Assembly (NCBI GenBank): GCA_027692465.1
Contig: JAQEYU010000001.1
Location: 248,001-312,000, forward strand
Direction: 5' to 3'
Length of the DNA: 64,000 bases
DNA from: Enterococcaceae bacterium OF42-14pH9A
Lineage (GTDB): Bacteria; Bacillota; Bacilli; Lactobacillales; Enterococcaceae
Shown: one piece after another, positions 28,908 to 37,233 of the stretch
Numbering within the stretch: position 1 is the first letter of the stretch
Layout of the letters: every line of letters begins with the position of its first letter
Notes under the pieces: generated by a model
What the model was told of the DNA's origin: nothing
Seen by the model: only the letters and a program-made list of their open reading frames with translations
Databases searched by the model: none
Position numbers and translations under genes: made by a program

Positions 28908-28943
28908 AAAAACTGCAGGGGCACTTTTGCTCCTGCAGTTTTT
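28908..28943. terminator. Bidirectional terminator between cadA and the small minus-strand gene
   Basis: AAAAAACTGCAGGgGC pairs with GCtCCTGCAGTTTTT; A and T runs on both sides serve cadA on the plus strand and the small gene on the minus strand. Confidence 0.88.
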
Positions 28944-28948
28944 AGCTG

Positions 28949-29104
28949 TCAGTGATTTTTGGAACGCCATTTGATGGTGTGTTTTGTGGGGCGGGTCTTT
29001 TTGACGTCGACTCCTTTTTTGTCGATGTTTACAATATAATCATTGTTTTTCAGCATATAGCGGAGCCGTTCCGCCGTGTCACTGACGACATCTTTGATTT
29101 TCAT
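28949..29104 (-). CDS. Small basic protein of unknown function, 51 residues
   Basis: Not recognised. The product begins MKIKDVVSDTAERLRYML and has a lysine- and arginine-rich C-terminal half; predicted cytosolic. Support for it being real: an AGGAGG ribosome site well spaced before the ATG at 29104, a terminator just after the stop, and position 86 bases downstream of tetR on the same strand. A longer reading to 29194 would overlap the tetR end and lacks a ribosome site. Confidence 0.6.
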   Translation of the reverse strand: MKIKDVVSDTAERLRYMLKNNDYIVNIDKKGVDVKKTRPTKHTIKWRSKNH

Positions 29105-29190
29105 CCTGCATCCTCCTCTTGTTGCAAAATCATTGGTGACTTCTCCTTCAATCGTAGCCCAACTTGCCTTTTCAGGCAACTGATACGAAG

Positions 29191-29796
29191 TCAACGCTCA
29201 ATCTCGATTCCCAAGACAGTCAAATGACCGTTACCTACCAGTTTGATCACCAGTTTTGCTAAGTGGTTCGGCGTCATGTCCGAATCCGTCGTCAGCCACC
29301 AATGAAGGGTACCGATGAAAATCGAAGTCATATACTCAATAATGAAATCCATTGGTACTTCGATGTCATTTTCGGTGATCTTCAGGCGATCAAAGATATG
29401 GGCGTATTGTTCATATAAGATGTCGGCGATTTTTTTGCGCAGGATTTCCATTGAAGCGCCATCCATGATGGTCAAGTAGAACTTGTTGTTTTTTTGGATG
29501 TTCTCATAGATATGCGTCATGAGAAACTCGATCTGCTTGACCCGCAGACGATTGCCCTGCAACAGATCGGTCGGTGACAAAACGGAGGTGAAGGCATCAA
29601 TCGCCAGGTCAAAGATTCTTTCGTACAAATCCTGTTTGTCCTTATAGTGGGCGTAGAAGGTTGCACGATTGATCATGGCCTCTTCGGCGATGTCTTGGAC
29701 TGTGACCTGCTCAAATCCTTTCTCTTCCACTAGACGAATGAAAGCCTCGATGATCATCTTATTGGTACGCTTGACGCGCAAATCGGTTTTTTTCAT
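29191..29796 (-). CDS. TetR family transcriptional regulator
   Basis: 201 residues from the ATG at 29796, which follows AAAGGA at good spacing (an earlier in-frame start would add 11 residues). The N-terminal DNA-binding domain reads KRTNKMIIEAFIRLVEEKGF and TVQDIAEEAMINRATFYAHY. The C-terminal domain resembles TetR_C_8/DhaS-like regulators, with FIIEYMTSIFIGTLHWWL. It is divergent from the acyl-CoA dehydratase activase gene, and the shared gap is full of related sites, so it probably controls itself and that gene. Confidence 0.88.
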   Translation of the reverse strand: MKKTDLRVKRTNKMIIEAFIRLVEEKGFEQVTVQDIAEEAMINRATFYAHYKDKQDLYERIFDLAIDAFTSVLSPTDLLQGNRLRVKQIEFLMTHIYENIQKNNKFYLTIMDGASMEILRKKIADILYEQYAHIFDRLKITENDIEVPMDFIIEYMTSIFIGTLHWWLTTDSDMTPNHLAKLVIKLVGNGHLTVLGIEIER

Positions 29797-29824
29797 GAAA
29801 TTCCTTTCTTTTCCGACAAATTCC

Positions 29825-29944
29825 GACAATGTGTTGCTTAACTCACAGATTGCTGTTTATTGTGTATTGTCATTTTTTTCACAAGTCTATAAAATATACA
29901 TGAGTATTATATCAAACACAATGTAAGATATTCAACACACTGTC
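29825..29944. promoter_or_regulatory. Divergent control region with four related operator sites
   Basis: Four copies of a GACA-N-TGTGTTG-like site: GACAATGTGTTG (29825-29836), TGACAATACACAAT on the minus strand (29859-29872), CAAACACAATGT (29913-29924) and CAACACACTGTC (29933-29944). The outer two form an 11/12 inverted repeat. A plus-strand promoter TTGTCA (29867-29872), 17 bases, TAAAAT (29890-29895) overlaps the second site. Confidence 0.6.
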
Positions 29945-29971
29945 AATTAAAAAGTAAGAGGGTATGTATAC

Positions 29972-32900
29972 ATGAAACTACGAGCGGGGATCGACGTGGG
30001 TTCCACCACGGTGAAGCTGGTAATTTTGGACGAGCAGAATCAATCAGTATTTGCAAAATACGAACGGCACTTTTCCGATGTGAAAACTGCCACAAAAAAA
30101 ATCTTGAATGAAGCGCGGGACTTGATGGGGGACGTCCCGATTGCCATGAATATCACCGGTTCCGGCGGGATGGGTCTGGCAGACGTCTTGGATATCGACT
30201 TTGTGCAAGAAGTAATCGCCTGTACCCGAACGGTAGAAGAAGTGATTCCCCAGACGGATGTTGTGATCGAACTGGGAGGGGAAGATGCCAAGATCACCTT
30301 TTTTGAAGGGGCTCTGGAACAGCGGATGAATGGGAGTTGTGCTGGCGGGACCGGTGCGTTTATCGATCAGATGGCTGTGTTGCTGAAGACCGATGCCAAC
30401 GGGGTCAACGAGCTGGCAAAAAATTACAAACAGCTGTATCCGATTGCTTCTCGCTGCGGTGTTTTTGCCAAAACAGATGTTCAGCCGCTGATCAACGAGG
30501 GGGCTGCTAAAGAGGACATCGCCGCGAGTATTTTCCAAGCAGTGGTCAATCAGACGATTGCCGGATTGGCAGCCGGCCGAAAAATCAAGGGCAATGTCGC
30601 TTTTTTGGGCGGTCCGTTGTACTTTATGTCGGAACTGCGCCAACGGTTTATTGAAACGCTGGCTATCCAACCGGAAAATGTTGTTTTTCCGGAAAATCCC
30701 CAATTATTTGTCGCGATGGGGGCAGCCTTTTATGCCGAAACTGCCGTTGAAACGACCCTTTCCGAACTTTTGGATGCTTTGGACTCCGGTGATCAGAGTC
30801 AACTGAAACCCAGCGATACGCTGCAGCCGCTGTTTTCCAGTGAAGAAGAGTTGGCGGAGTTTCGTGCCCGGCATGCACAAGCGACAGCTGAAGAAAAGGA
30901 GCTGGCAACTCATTCCGGGGCTGCTTATCTGGGAATCGATGCCGGTTCGACGACGACCAAGGTGATCTTGATTGATGATGCCTGCCGAATCTTGTTTTCT
31001 CATTACGGCAACAATGAAGGTCAGCCGTTGGAGACGACGATCGAAGTCTTGGCAGACATGTACGCTAAAATGCCGACTGATGTCTACATCGCCAAAGCGG
31101 CTATCACCGGTTACGGAGAGCATCTGATTAAAAATGCTTTGAAGGTGGATATTGGTGAAGTGGAGACAATGGCCCATTACAAAGCGGCCAACCACTTTCA
31201 GCCGGGAGTCGATTTCATTCTCGATATCGGCGGTCAGGATATGAAAGCTATGACCATCAAAGAAGGCGTCTTGTCTTCAATCCAATTGAACGAAGCTTGT
31301 TCCTCCGGGTGCGGCTCATTCATCGAAACTTTCGCCAAATCACTGAACTACGATGTCAAAGATTTTGCAGTGGAAGCCTGCAAGTCCAAAGCGCCGGTGG
31401 ATCTGGGTTCCCGTTGTACGGTCTTCATGAATTCCAAGGTGAAGCAGGTCCAAAAAGAAGGGGCGACGGTGGCAGATATTTCCGCCGGACTGTCTTATTC
31501 TGTAATTAAAAATGCCATCTACAAAGTCATTAAGATCCGACGACCGGAAGAATTGGGCGACAAGATCGTTTGCCAAGGCGGGACGTTCTATAATGAAGCC
31601 GTGCTGCGGGCTTTTGAAGAAATCAGCGGCCGCCAAGTTGTACGTCCCTCTATCGCCGGTTTGATGGGTGCATACGGGGCCGCTATTATCGCTTTGGAAA
31701 ATGCCGAGGTCGGATCTGAAAGTACGATTCTGGATCAAGGGGAGCTGCGCAGCTTCACTGCTGAAAAAGAATTCACTCACTGCGGTCTGTGTGAAAACAA
31801 CTGTATGATGACCGTTACAATCTTTTCCGACGGTCGGCAGTTTATCACCGGCAACCGCTGTGAACGAGGGGCTCGCATCAAGATTGACCGCAGCCAGCGG
31901 AAGGTCAATTTGGTGGATTATAAATACAAGCGGCTGTTCAAATATCGCCCTTTGAAAGAAAAAGACGCACCTCGCGGGATTGTCGGGATTCCGCGGGTCT
32001 TGAACATGTATGAAAACTATCCTCTGTGGCATACTTTTTTCAGTGATCTGGGTTTTCGCGTCCAACTGTCTCCACGTTCCAACAAAGAACTGTACGAGCA
32101 GGGGATGGAGACGATTCCCAGCGATACCGCCTGTTATCCGGCAAAAATCGCTCACGGTCATATTCAGGCGCTGATTGATGGGGGCGTACCGCTGATTTTT
32201 TATCCCGGCGTCGTCTTTGAACGTCAGGAATCGGCAAATGCCGACAATCATTTCAACTGTCCTATCGTGCAAAGCTACCCGGATGTGATCCGCAACAATG
32301 TGGATGATATCCGCGAGGGGAAAGTCGATTACCGCAATCCGTTTATCAACTTGTCTGATGAAGCCTCCGTGGCCGATGTGTTGACAAAGAATTTCGCTGA
32401 TCTGGGTATCACAGAAGCCGAGATTCGGCAGGCATTGCATCACGGCTATGAGGAATTGGAGAAATTCAAAGAAGATATCCGCCGTAAAGGGGAAGAGACG
32501 CTGGCGATGCTGACAGCTAAAAATCAGCGGGGCGTGGTGGTATCCGGCCGTCCATACCATTTGGATCCGGAGATCAATCACGGCATCGCAGAAGTCATCA
32601 CCCAAGAAGGCTTCCACGTGTTGACTGAAGACAGTATCTCTCATCTGGGAGACGTGGGAAATCTGCGAGTAGTCAATCAGTGGGTCTACCATTCCCGACT
32701 GTATGCAGCAGCGCGCGTCGTAGCCAAATCCAAGCAGTTGGAATTGGTTCAGCTGAACTCCTTTGGTTGTGGTCTGGATGCGGTGACAACCGATCAGGTA
32801 GAAGAAATCATGGATCAGTACGGCAAGATCTATACAGTCTTGAAGATCGATGAAGGGTCAAACCTCGGCGCGATTCGGATCCGGCTGCGTTCCTTGAAGG

Positions 32901-34219
32901 CAGCGGTCAACGAGCGGGACAAGATGGACTTTGTTCCGACCAAGCGTTATGAAGAACCGGAAAAAATCATCTTTACCAGCGACATGGCCAAACGTCATAC
33001 GCTCTTGATGCCGATGCTCTCACCGATTCATCAGGAAGGTCTGGTCGATCTGGCACTGCAGGCCTCCGGTTATGATGTTGTCTGTCTGCCGGCAGAAGAC
33101 AAAGAAGCCATCAATGTCGGCTTGAAGTTTGTAAATAATGACGCTTGTTACCCGGCCATCATTTCTATTGGGCAACTGGTCGAAGCGTTGCAAAGCGGTA
33201 AATATGATCTGAACAATACCAGCGTTATGATGACCCAGACCGGCGGCGGCTGTCGTGCAACCAACTACATCCCATTGTTGCGAAAAGCCCTGAATGATGC
33301 CGGTTTCCCGCAGGTTCCGGTTGTTTCCGTATCAATGGGCAACAAAGGGGTGGAACAAAACCCAGGCTTCAAATTTACACTGCCGATGCTCAAGCGGATC
33401 ATCGTTGCTTTTCTTTACGGGGATCTGTTTGAACGGGTCGTTTACCGGACACGCCCTTATGAACTGCAAAAAGGTCAGATCGATCAGCTCCATGAAGAAT
33501 GGCTGAAAAAAGTGGCAAAAAATGTCCGCAACGGTTCTTTGACCCAGTTTAACCGGAATATGAAAAAAATCATTCGGGATTTCGATACGGTTCCGCTGAC
33601 AGACGCAGTCAAACCGCGAGTCGGTGTTGTCGGTGAGATTCTGGTCAAATATTCGCCCACCGCTAACAACGATATTGTGCGTTTGCTGGAGGAAGAAGGC
33701 GCAGAAGCCGTAGTACCGGATATCATCGGTTTCATGAATTACTCCCTGTACAATCAGATCTGGAAATACGAAAATCTGGGGATGGCCAAACGTAGCAAGG
33801 TTTTAGCAGAGCTGGCAATCAAAGTAATCGAAGTCGTAGAAAAACCAATGGACAAAGCCTTGCGGGCCTCCCAGCGCTTCGACGGTCTGCATTCCATTTA
33901 TCAGCTGGCCGATGATGCCAGTAAGATTCTCTCAATCGGCAATCACACCGGCGAAGGCTGGTTTTTGACCGGGGAAATGATCGATTTGCTGAAATCCGAT
34001 GTCCACAATATTGTCTGCATGCAGCCGTTTGGATGCCTGCCGAATCACGTGGTCGGTAAAGGTGTTATCAAGGAACTGCGCCATCAGTATCCTAAAGCCA
34101 ACATCGCCGCCATCGACTATGACCCGGGGGTTTCACTGGTGAACCAGTTGAACCGGATCCGTCTGATGATGGCCACTGCCAACAAGACGTTGAAAGAAGA
34201 GCAGCAGCTCAAGGTCTGA
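29972..34219 (+). CDS. Fused acyl-CoA dehydratase activase / 2-hydroxyacyl-CoA dehydratase-like protein
   Basis: Very large protein (1415 residues) of the BcrAD/BadFG/HgdC activase superfamily. Two ASKHA ATPase modules follow each other: the first starts AGIDVGSTTVKLVIL with SCAGGTGAF near 122, the second starts LGIDAGSTTTKVILID near 323 with SSGCGSF near 444. Cysteines in HCGLCENNC (about 603) and CERG (about 629) could bind an Fe-S cluster. The remainder (DUF2229 and HgdB-like regions) includes SFGCGLDA and MQPFGCLPNHVVGKG. The family couples ATP hydrolysis to low-potential electron transfer; the substrate of the fused enterococcal-type proteins is not established. ATG follows AGAGGG. Confidence 0.9.
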   Translation: MKLRAGIDVGSTTVKLVILDEQNQSVFAKYERHFSDVKTATKKILNEARDLMGDVPIAMNITGSGGMGLADVLDIDFVQEVIACTRTVEEVIPQTDVVIELGGEDAKITFFEGALEQRMNGSCAGGTGAFIDQMAVLLKTDANGVNELAKNYKQLYPIASRCGVFAKTDVQPLINEGAAKEDIAASIFQAVVNQTIAGLAAGRKIKGNVAFLGGPLYFMSELRQRFIETLAIQPENVVFPENPQLFVAMGAAFYAETAVETTLSELLDALDSGDQSQLKPSDTLQPLFSSEEELAEFRARHAQATAEEKELATHSGAAYLGIDAGSTTTKVILIDDACRILFSHYGNNEGQPLETTIEVLADMYAKMPTDVYIAKAAITGYGEHLIKNALKVDIGEVETMAHYKAANHFQPGVDFILDIGGQDMKAMTIKEGVLSSIQLNEACSSGCGSFIETFAKSLNYDVKDFAVEACKSKAPVDLGSRCTVFMNSKVKQVQKEGATVADISAGLSYSVIKNAIYKVIKIRRPEELGDKIVCQGGTFYNEAVLRAFEEISGRQVVRPSIAGLMGAYGAAIIALENAEVGSESTILDQGELRSFTAEKEFTHCGLCENNCMMTVTIFSDGRQFITGNRCERGARIKIDRSQRKVNLVDYKYKRLFKYRPLKEKDAPRGIVGIPRVLNMYENYPLWHTFFSDLGFRVQLSPRSNKELYEQGMETIPSDTACYPAKIAHGHIQALIDGGVPLIFYPGVVFERQESANADNHFNCPIVQSYPDVIRNNVDDIREGKVDYRNPFINLSDEASVADVLTKNFADLGITEAEIRQALHHGYEELEKFKEDIRRKGEETLAMLTAKNQRGVVVSGRPYHLDPEINHGIAEVITQEGFHVLTEDSISHLGDVGNLRVVNQWVYHSRLYAAARVVAKSKQLELVQLNSFGCGLDAVTTDQVEEIMDQYGKIYTVLKIDEGSNLGAIRIRLRSLKAAVNERDKMDFVPTKRYEEPEKIIFTSDMAKRHTLLMPMLSPIHQEGLVDLALQASGYDVVCLPAEDKEAINVGLKFVNNDACYPAIISIGQLVEALQSGKYDLNNTSVMMTQTGGGCRATNYIPLLRKALNDAGFPQVPVVSVSMGNKGVEQNPGFKFTLPMLKRIIVAFLYGDLFERVVYRTRPYELQKGQIDQLHEEWLKKVAKNVRNGSLTQFNRNMKKIIRDFDTVPLTDAVKPRVGVVGEILVKYSPTANNDIVRLLEEEGAEAVVPDIIGFMNYSLYNQIWKYENLGMAKRSKVLAELAIKVIEVVEKPMDKALRASQRFDGLHSIYQLADDASKILSIGNHTGEGWFLTGEMIDLLKSDVHNIVCMQPFGCLPNHVVGKGVIKELRHQYPKANIAAIDYDPGVSLVNQLNRIRLMMATANKTLKEEQQLKV

Positions 34220-34478
34220 AGGTGAGTTAAAATACAGTCATCCTTCAATTTGCTCAGTTTGTAAATCCAAATCAGCTGCAAAAAAGTTCCGGAAGGCGCT
34301 TGAAACTGCCCCCAGCGTATAGCCGCCGGGGGCAATTTTTGAGTCTTCGTAAATTTTGCAGATACTTGGATTGGAGGGGGCAAACTATTTAGGTGAACGC
34401 CAAGTACATTCGGTTAGTTTTGTATCTCGGGTGTGTCTGTGCCTTTGTTGCGGCTTTTTTAAGATGGCGGAATAACAT
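34220..34478. repeat. Intergenic region with a degenerate repeat copy and terminator
   Basis: Between 34279 and 34375 the sequence AAAAAGTTCCGGAAGGCGCT, then a CCCCC-rich stem, then GAGTCTTCG and CTTGGATTGG follow the same order of blocks as the island at 20.7 kb, in more diverged form. GCCCCC (34308-34313) pairs with GGGGGC (34328-34333) followed by AATTTTT, so it may also end the activase transcript. Confidence 0.5.
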
Positions 34479-34507
34479 TTGCTAATGAGGTATATACCAG
34501 TTATAAT
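34479..34507 (+). promoter_or_regulatory. gntR promoter with internal palindrome
   Basis: TTGCTA (34479-34484), 17-base spacer, TATAAT (34502-34507). The spacer contains the perfect palindrome GGTATATACC at 34489-34498, of the kind bound by HutC-type GntR regulators, so autoregulation is likely. Confidence 0.7.
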
Positions 34508-34538
34508 AAATCCATGATAAAACTCAGGGAGAGTGTTA

Positions 34539-35249
34539 ATGGTGTCAGATAATTTACCAGTATATATCCAGATTCACGACCAGATCAAAACGAAAATCGA
34601 AAGCGGATTCTGGAAAATCGGTGATCGACTGCCCTCTGAACGGGACTTGTCCGTGCAGTTCGGCGTCAGTCGGATGACCTTGCGTCAGGCAATTCAGACT
34701 TTGGCAGATGAAGGAATCTTGGAACGTAAGATTGGTTCCGGGACTTATGTCGCTCGACAAAAAGTGCAGGAAAAAATGTCCGGAACCACCAGTTTTACCG
34801 ATATCATGCTTTCACAAGGACGCGTGCCTTCCAGTAAAGTCGTGTCTTACTTTTACACAGCACCCAGCTCTTCTGAAATGGAGAAGCTGCAGCTGCAGGA
34901 AAATGAACAGATCCTGCGAATGGAACGGGTTCGCTATGCAGACGATGTACCGATTTGTTTTGAAGTCGCCAGCATTCCGGAAAGCTTAATCAAAAATTTC
35001 AGCAAAGGAGAGGTCACTTCTTCTTTGTACAAGACCCTTGAAGAAAAGGGCGGTCACAAGATCGGTGGGGCCAATCAGACGATTTCTGCCATGCTGGCAG
35101 CCGAGCAGATTGCCGAATACCTGCAGATCAAACGGGGAGATGCCATCTTGCGGATGCGGCAGGTTTCCTTTTTTGAAGACGGACGTCCTTTCGAATATGT
35201 GCGGACTCAATATGTCGGCAATCGCTTTGAATTTTATTTGGAAAAATAG
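34539..35249 (+). CDS. GntR/HutC family transcriptional regulator
   Basis: 236 residues: N-terminal winged helix with LPVYIQIHDQIKTKIESGFW and RLPSERDLSVQFGVSRMTLR, then a UTRA effector domain ending GRPFEYVRTQYVGNRFEF. The family usually senses phosphorylated sugars or amino sugars. Start chosen at ATG 34539, six bases after AGGGAGA; GTG 34542 is also possible. Stands alone between terminators, so its regulon is not evident here. Confidence 0.92.
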   Translation: MVSDNLPVYIQIHDQIKTKIESGFWKIGDRLPSERDLSVQFGVSRMTLRQAIQTLADEGILERKIGSGTYVARQKVQEKMSGTTSFTDIMLSQGRVPSSKVVSYFYTAPSSSEMEKLQLQENEQILRMERVRYADDVPICFEVASIPESLIKNFSKGEVTSSLYKTLEEKGGHKIGGANQTISAMLAAEQIAEYLQIKRGDAILRMRQVSFFEDGRPFEYVRTQYVGNRFEFYLEK

Positions 35250-35293
35250 GACGTGTCTGGAAACCTCAATGCAAACCGCTCCGTTATACAAGG

Positions 35294-35345
35294 AAAAACA
35301 AGTCGATCTTCTGCTCCTTTCGAGGGGAAGATCGGCTTGTTTGTA
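35294..35345. terminator. Bidirectional terminator between gntR and yigZ
   Basis: AACAAGTCGATCTTC pairs with GAAGATCGGCTTGTT; A run on the left and T-rich right side fit both converging genes. Just upstream, ACGTGTCTGGAAAC at 35251-35264 is a near match to the dispersed repeat end. Confidence 0.8.
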
Positions 35346-35346
35346 T

Positions 35347-36009
35347 TCATTCGTCCAAAAAGTCCTCTTCGCTGACGCCTTGAAGGGGCAGTTCCTGATA
35401 ACTGGTAGTCCCTTCCGCTATAGTGACCTGTCCGTTCAGCAAATCGATTACGGCCGCTTCGAAGCTGTCTGTCTGGTCCTCATCAACCAGGCAGAGGACC
35501 GTTACCTTCTCAGCAAACACGGTGTCTTTTGTGAACCAGTCGTTTTCCAGGAAATTCTGCAATTTTCCCAACAGACTGTAATCGATGGTCAGAGAGATTT
35601 CTTGTTGCAGTTTGCCGATTACCAGCCCAACTTCCTGTAACCCGTGGGAGACAGCGTGAGAATAAGCTCGTATCAGCCCGCCGGCCCCTAATTTGGTTCC
35701 GCCGAAGTAGCGGGTCACTACGACGCAGACGTTGATTAAGTCATTTTTTTTCAATACCTCCAACATCGGGACACCGGCTGTTCCACTGGGCTCACCATCA
35801 TCTGAGGAACGCTGGATCTCACTGTTTTCGCCAATCACATAGGCACTGCAGTTGTGATTGGCTTTCCAATGTTCCTTCTTCAACCCGGCAATGAAAGTCT
35901 TTGCCTCTTCTTCAGAATAGACCCGCTTCAAGCTTGTGATGAAGCGGGATTTTTTGATCTCACTTTCTGCTTGTCCGTCGCAACGGATCGTTTTATAAGA
36001 ATCACGCAT
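35347..36009 (-). CDS. yigZ: YigZ/IMPACT family protein
   Basis: 220 residues with an N-terminal UPF0029 domain, including SDDGEPSGTAGVPMLEVL and VTRYFGGTKLGAGGLIRAYS, and a C-terminal DUF1949 ferredoxin-like domain. The family is related to the translation-linked IMPACT protein; the bacterial role is not clear. Start ATG 36009 (MRDSYKTI) follows AGAGGTG; an in-frame codon at 36018 overlaps that site. Confidence 0.93.
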   Translation of the reverse strand: MRDSYKTIRCDGQAESEIKKSRFITSLKRVYSEEEAKTFIAGLKKEHWKANHNCSAYVIGENSEIQRSSDDGEPSGTAGVPMLEVLKKNDLINVCVVVTRYFGGTKLGAGGLIRAYSHAVSHGLQEVGLVIGKLQQEISLTIDYSLLGKLQNFLENDWFTKDTVFAEKVTVLCLVDEDQTDSFEAAVIDLLNGQVTIAEGTTSYQELPLQGVSEEDFLDE

Positions 36010-36131
36010 CTTAAGCACCTCTGATCAGGGATGCATCTGAAAACACCGGTGATCCCGGCGCTGCCCCTGTTTTCTGATTTTCTTTCAGTATAGAAAAAAG
36101 CATCTGCCAATGCAAATGACGATTGGAATGC

Positions 36132-36160
36132 TTGTCAACTTTTGTGAAAACAGTGATAAT
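36132..36160 (+). promoter_or_regulatory. Promoter of the DUF7662-like gene
   Basis: TTGTCA (36132-36137), 17 bases, GATAAT (36155-36160). Confidence 0.55.
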
Positions 36161-36216
36161 GGATTTGAGGAGTCGCAGGCAGATCAGTTGCTGTTTTGAC
36201 AGGGATGGGAGAACTT

Positions 36217-36501
36217 ATGACGACGCGCAAAAAGAAATATGACATCATCACCCATTATTTAAAAACAAACGGCGGCTCTCAAGTGACGCTGACTTTCACC
36301 CAGTTTGACGAGCTGCTGTTTCCGGCGACCGGATTGCCGAAAACGGCTCGAACTCAAACCGACTGGTGGGCCAATGACTACAACCATCCCGAAAAAGGAG
36401 CTTACGCCTGGCTTAATGCCGGCTATGAGGTTGTTCATGTCAATCTGGAGAAGGAATATGCCGTCTTCAACAAACTTCTCAAAAGCAGCTGGCTGTTTTG
36501 A
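36217..36501 (+). CDS. DUF7662-like protein, 94 residues
   Basis: Small cytosolic protein. The pattern KYDIITHYL, VTLTFTQFDELL, LPKTARTQTDWWANDYNHP and AYAWLNAGYEVVHVNLEKE resembles the DUF7662 domain (a short domain with a WWAND core, found alone or near restriction-like genes), function unknown. Start ATG at 36217 after GGGAG; an in-frame TTG at 36196 and ATG at 36205 exist but have poorer ribosome sites. It has its own promoter and no co-directional partner. Confidence 0.7.
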   Translation: MTTRKKKYDIITHYLKTNGGSQVTLTFTQFDELLFPATGLPKTARTQTDWWANDYNHPEKGAYAWLNAGYEVVHVNLEKEYAVFNKLLKSSWLF

Positions 36502-36593
36502 AGCGAGCACTTGCTATGTTGTCTGATGACTTTCACTCGCTGTTTTCGACCTTGTTTTACAGAAGGCCTGCCTGCTTACAAAAGGTTAGAACA

Positions 36594-36621
36594 TTGACAA
36601 ACATAACAGAAAAACTATAAT
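36594..36621 (+). promoter_or_regulatory. Strong promoter of the PTS IIB gene
   Basis: Consensus boxes TTGACA (36594-36599) and TATAAT (36616-36621) with a 16-base spacer. Confidence 0.8.
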
Positions 36622-36671
36622 AGGAAGTAGGGATGTAAGTGCATTCCTACAAAATCGAAGGGGCGATAATC

Positions 36672-36992
36672 ATGGCTAAAAAAACCATCATGTTAGTATG
36701 TTCTGCTGGAATGAGTACCAGTCTTTTGGTAACAAAAATGCAAAAAGCGGCTGAAGCGCAAGGAGTCGACGCAGATATCTTTGCTGTTTCCGCATCCGAT
36801 GCTGATAACAACTTGGAAGCAAAACCGGTAGATGTTTTGCTCTTAGGCCCACAAGTCCGCTTCATGAAAGGCGATTTTGAAAAACGCCTGGATGGTAAAG
36901 GTATTCCTTTGGATATCATCAACATGGCCGATTACGGTATGATGAACGGTGAAAATGTGTTGAAACAAGCACTGTCCCTCATCAAAGAATAA
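36672..36992 (+). CDS. PTS sugar transporter subunit IIB, lactose/cellobiose family
   Basis: Phosphoryl-transfer protein of 106 residues. The catalytic cysteine is in TIMLVCSAGMSTSLLVTKM, and DVLLLGPQVRFM follows as in CelA/LicB. Start at ATG 36672 after GAAGGGG; an earlier in-frame GTG lacks a ribosome site. Remarkably it stands alone with a consensus promoter and its own terminator: the IIA and IIC partners are not in the window, so it must act with proteins encoded elsewhere or as a regulator. Confidence 0.92.
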   Translation: MAKKTIMLVCSAGMSTSLLVTKMQKAAEAQGVDADIFAVSASDADNNLEAKPVDVLLLGPQVRFMKGDFEKRLDGKGIPLDIINMADYGMMNGENVLKQALSLIKE

Positions 36993-37025
36993 TCAATCTA
37001 AGCTTTTTTTCGACACTGGTCGGAT

Positions 37026-37062
37026 CAAAAAAAACGGTCTTCCGCTGGAAGGCCGTTTTTTT
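37026..37062 (+). terminator. Terminator after PTS IIB
   Basis: AAACGGtCTTCC pairs with GGAAGgCCGTTT around GCT, with A run before and T run after. Confidence 0.9.
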
Positions 37063-37233
37063 GCTTTTTCCCAATCTGCCGGGTACAGCTGTGTCGATAG
37101 AAAAAACGGGGGACCCGGCCTTTCCCGGCATCGGTACGGTTCTCTCGACTTTTGGATTGCATAGGAGAAGACCAACTTCGCTGTCATCTTTCGTCAATGC
37201 GTATCTTTTTGTGAAAGCTTGAGGAGGTGCGAG

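Noticed and set aside
31340..32692. 450-codon minus-strand open frame opposite the activase gene
   Set aside because: Antisense shadow; no recognisable domain.
37063..37233. Competence sigma-factor box before comFA
   Set aside because: No TACGAATA-like sequence in the gap; the comFA promoter could not be assigned.
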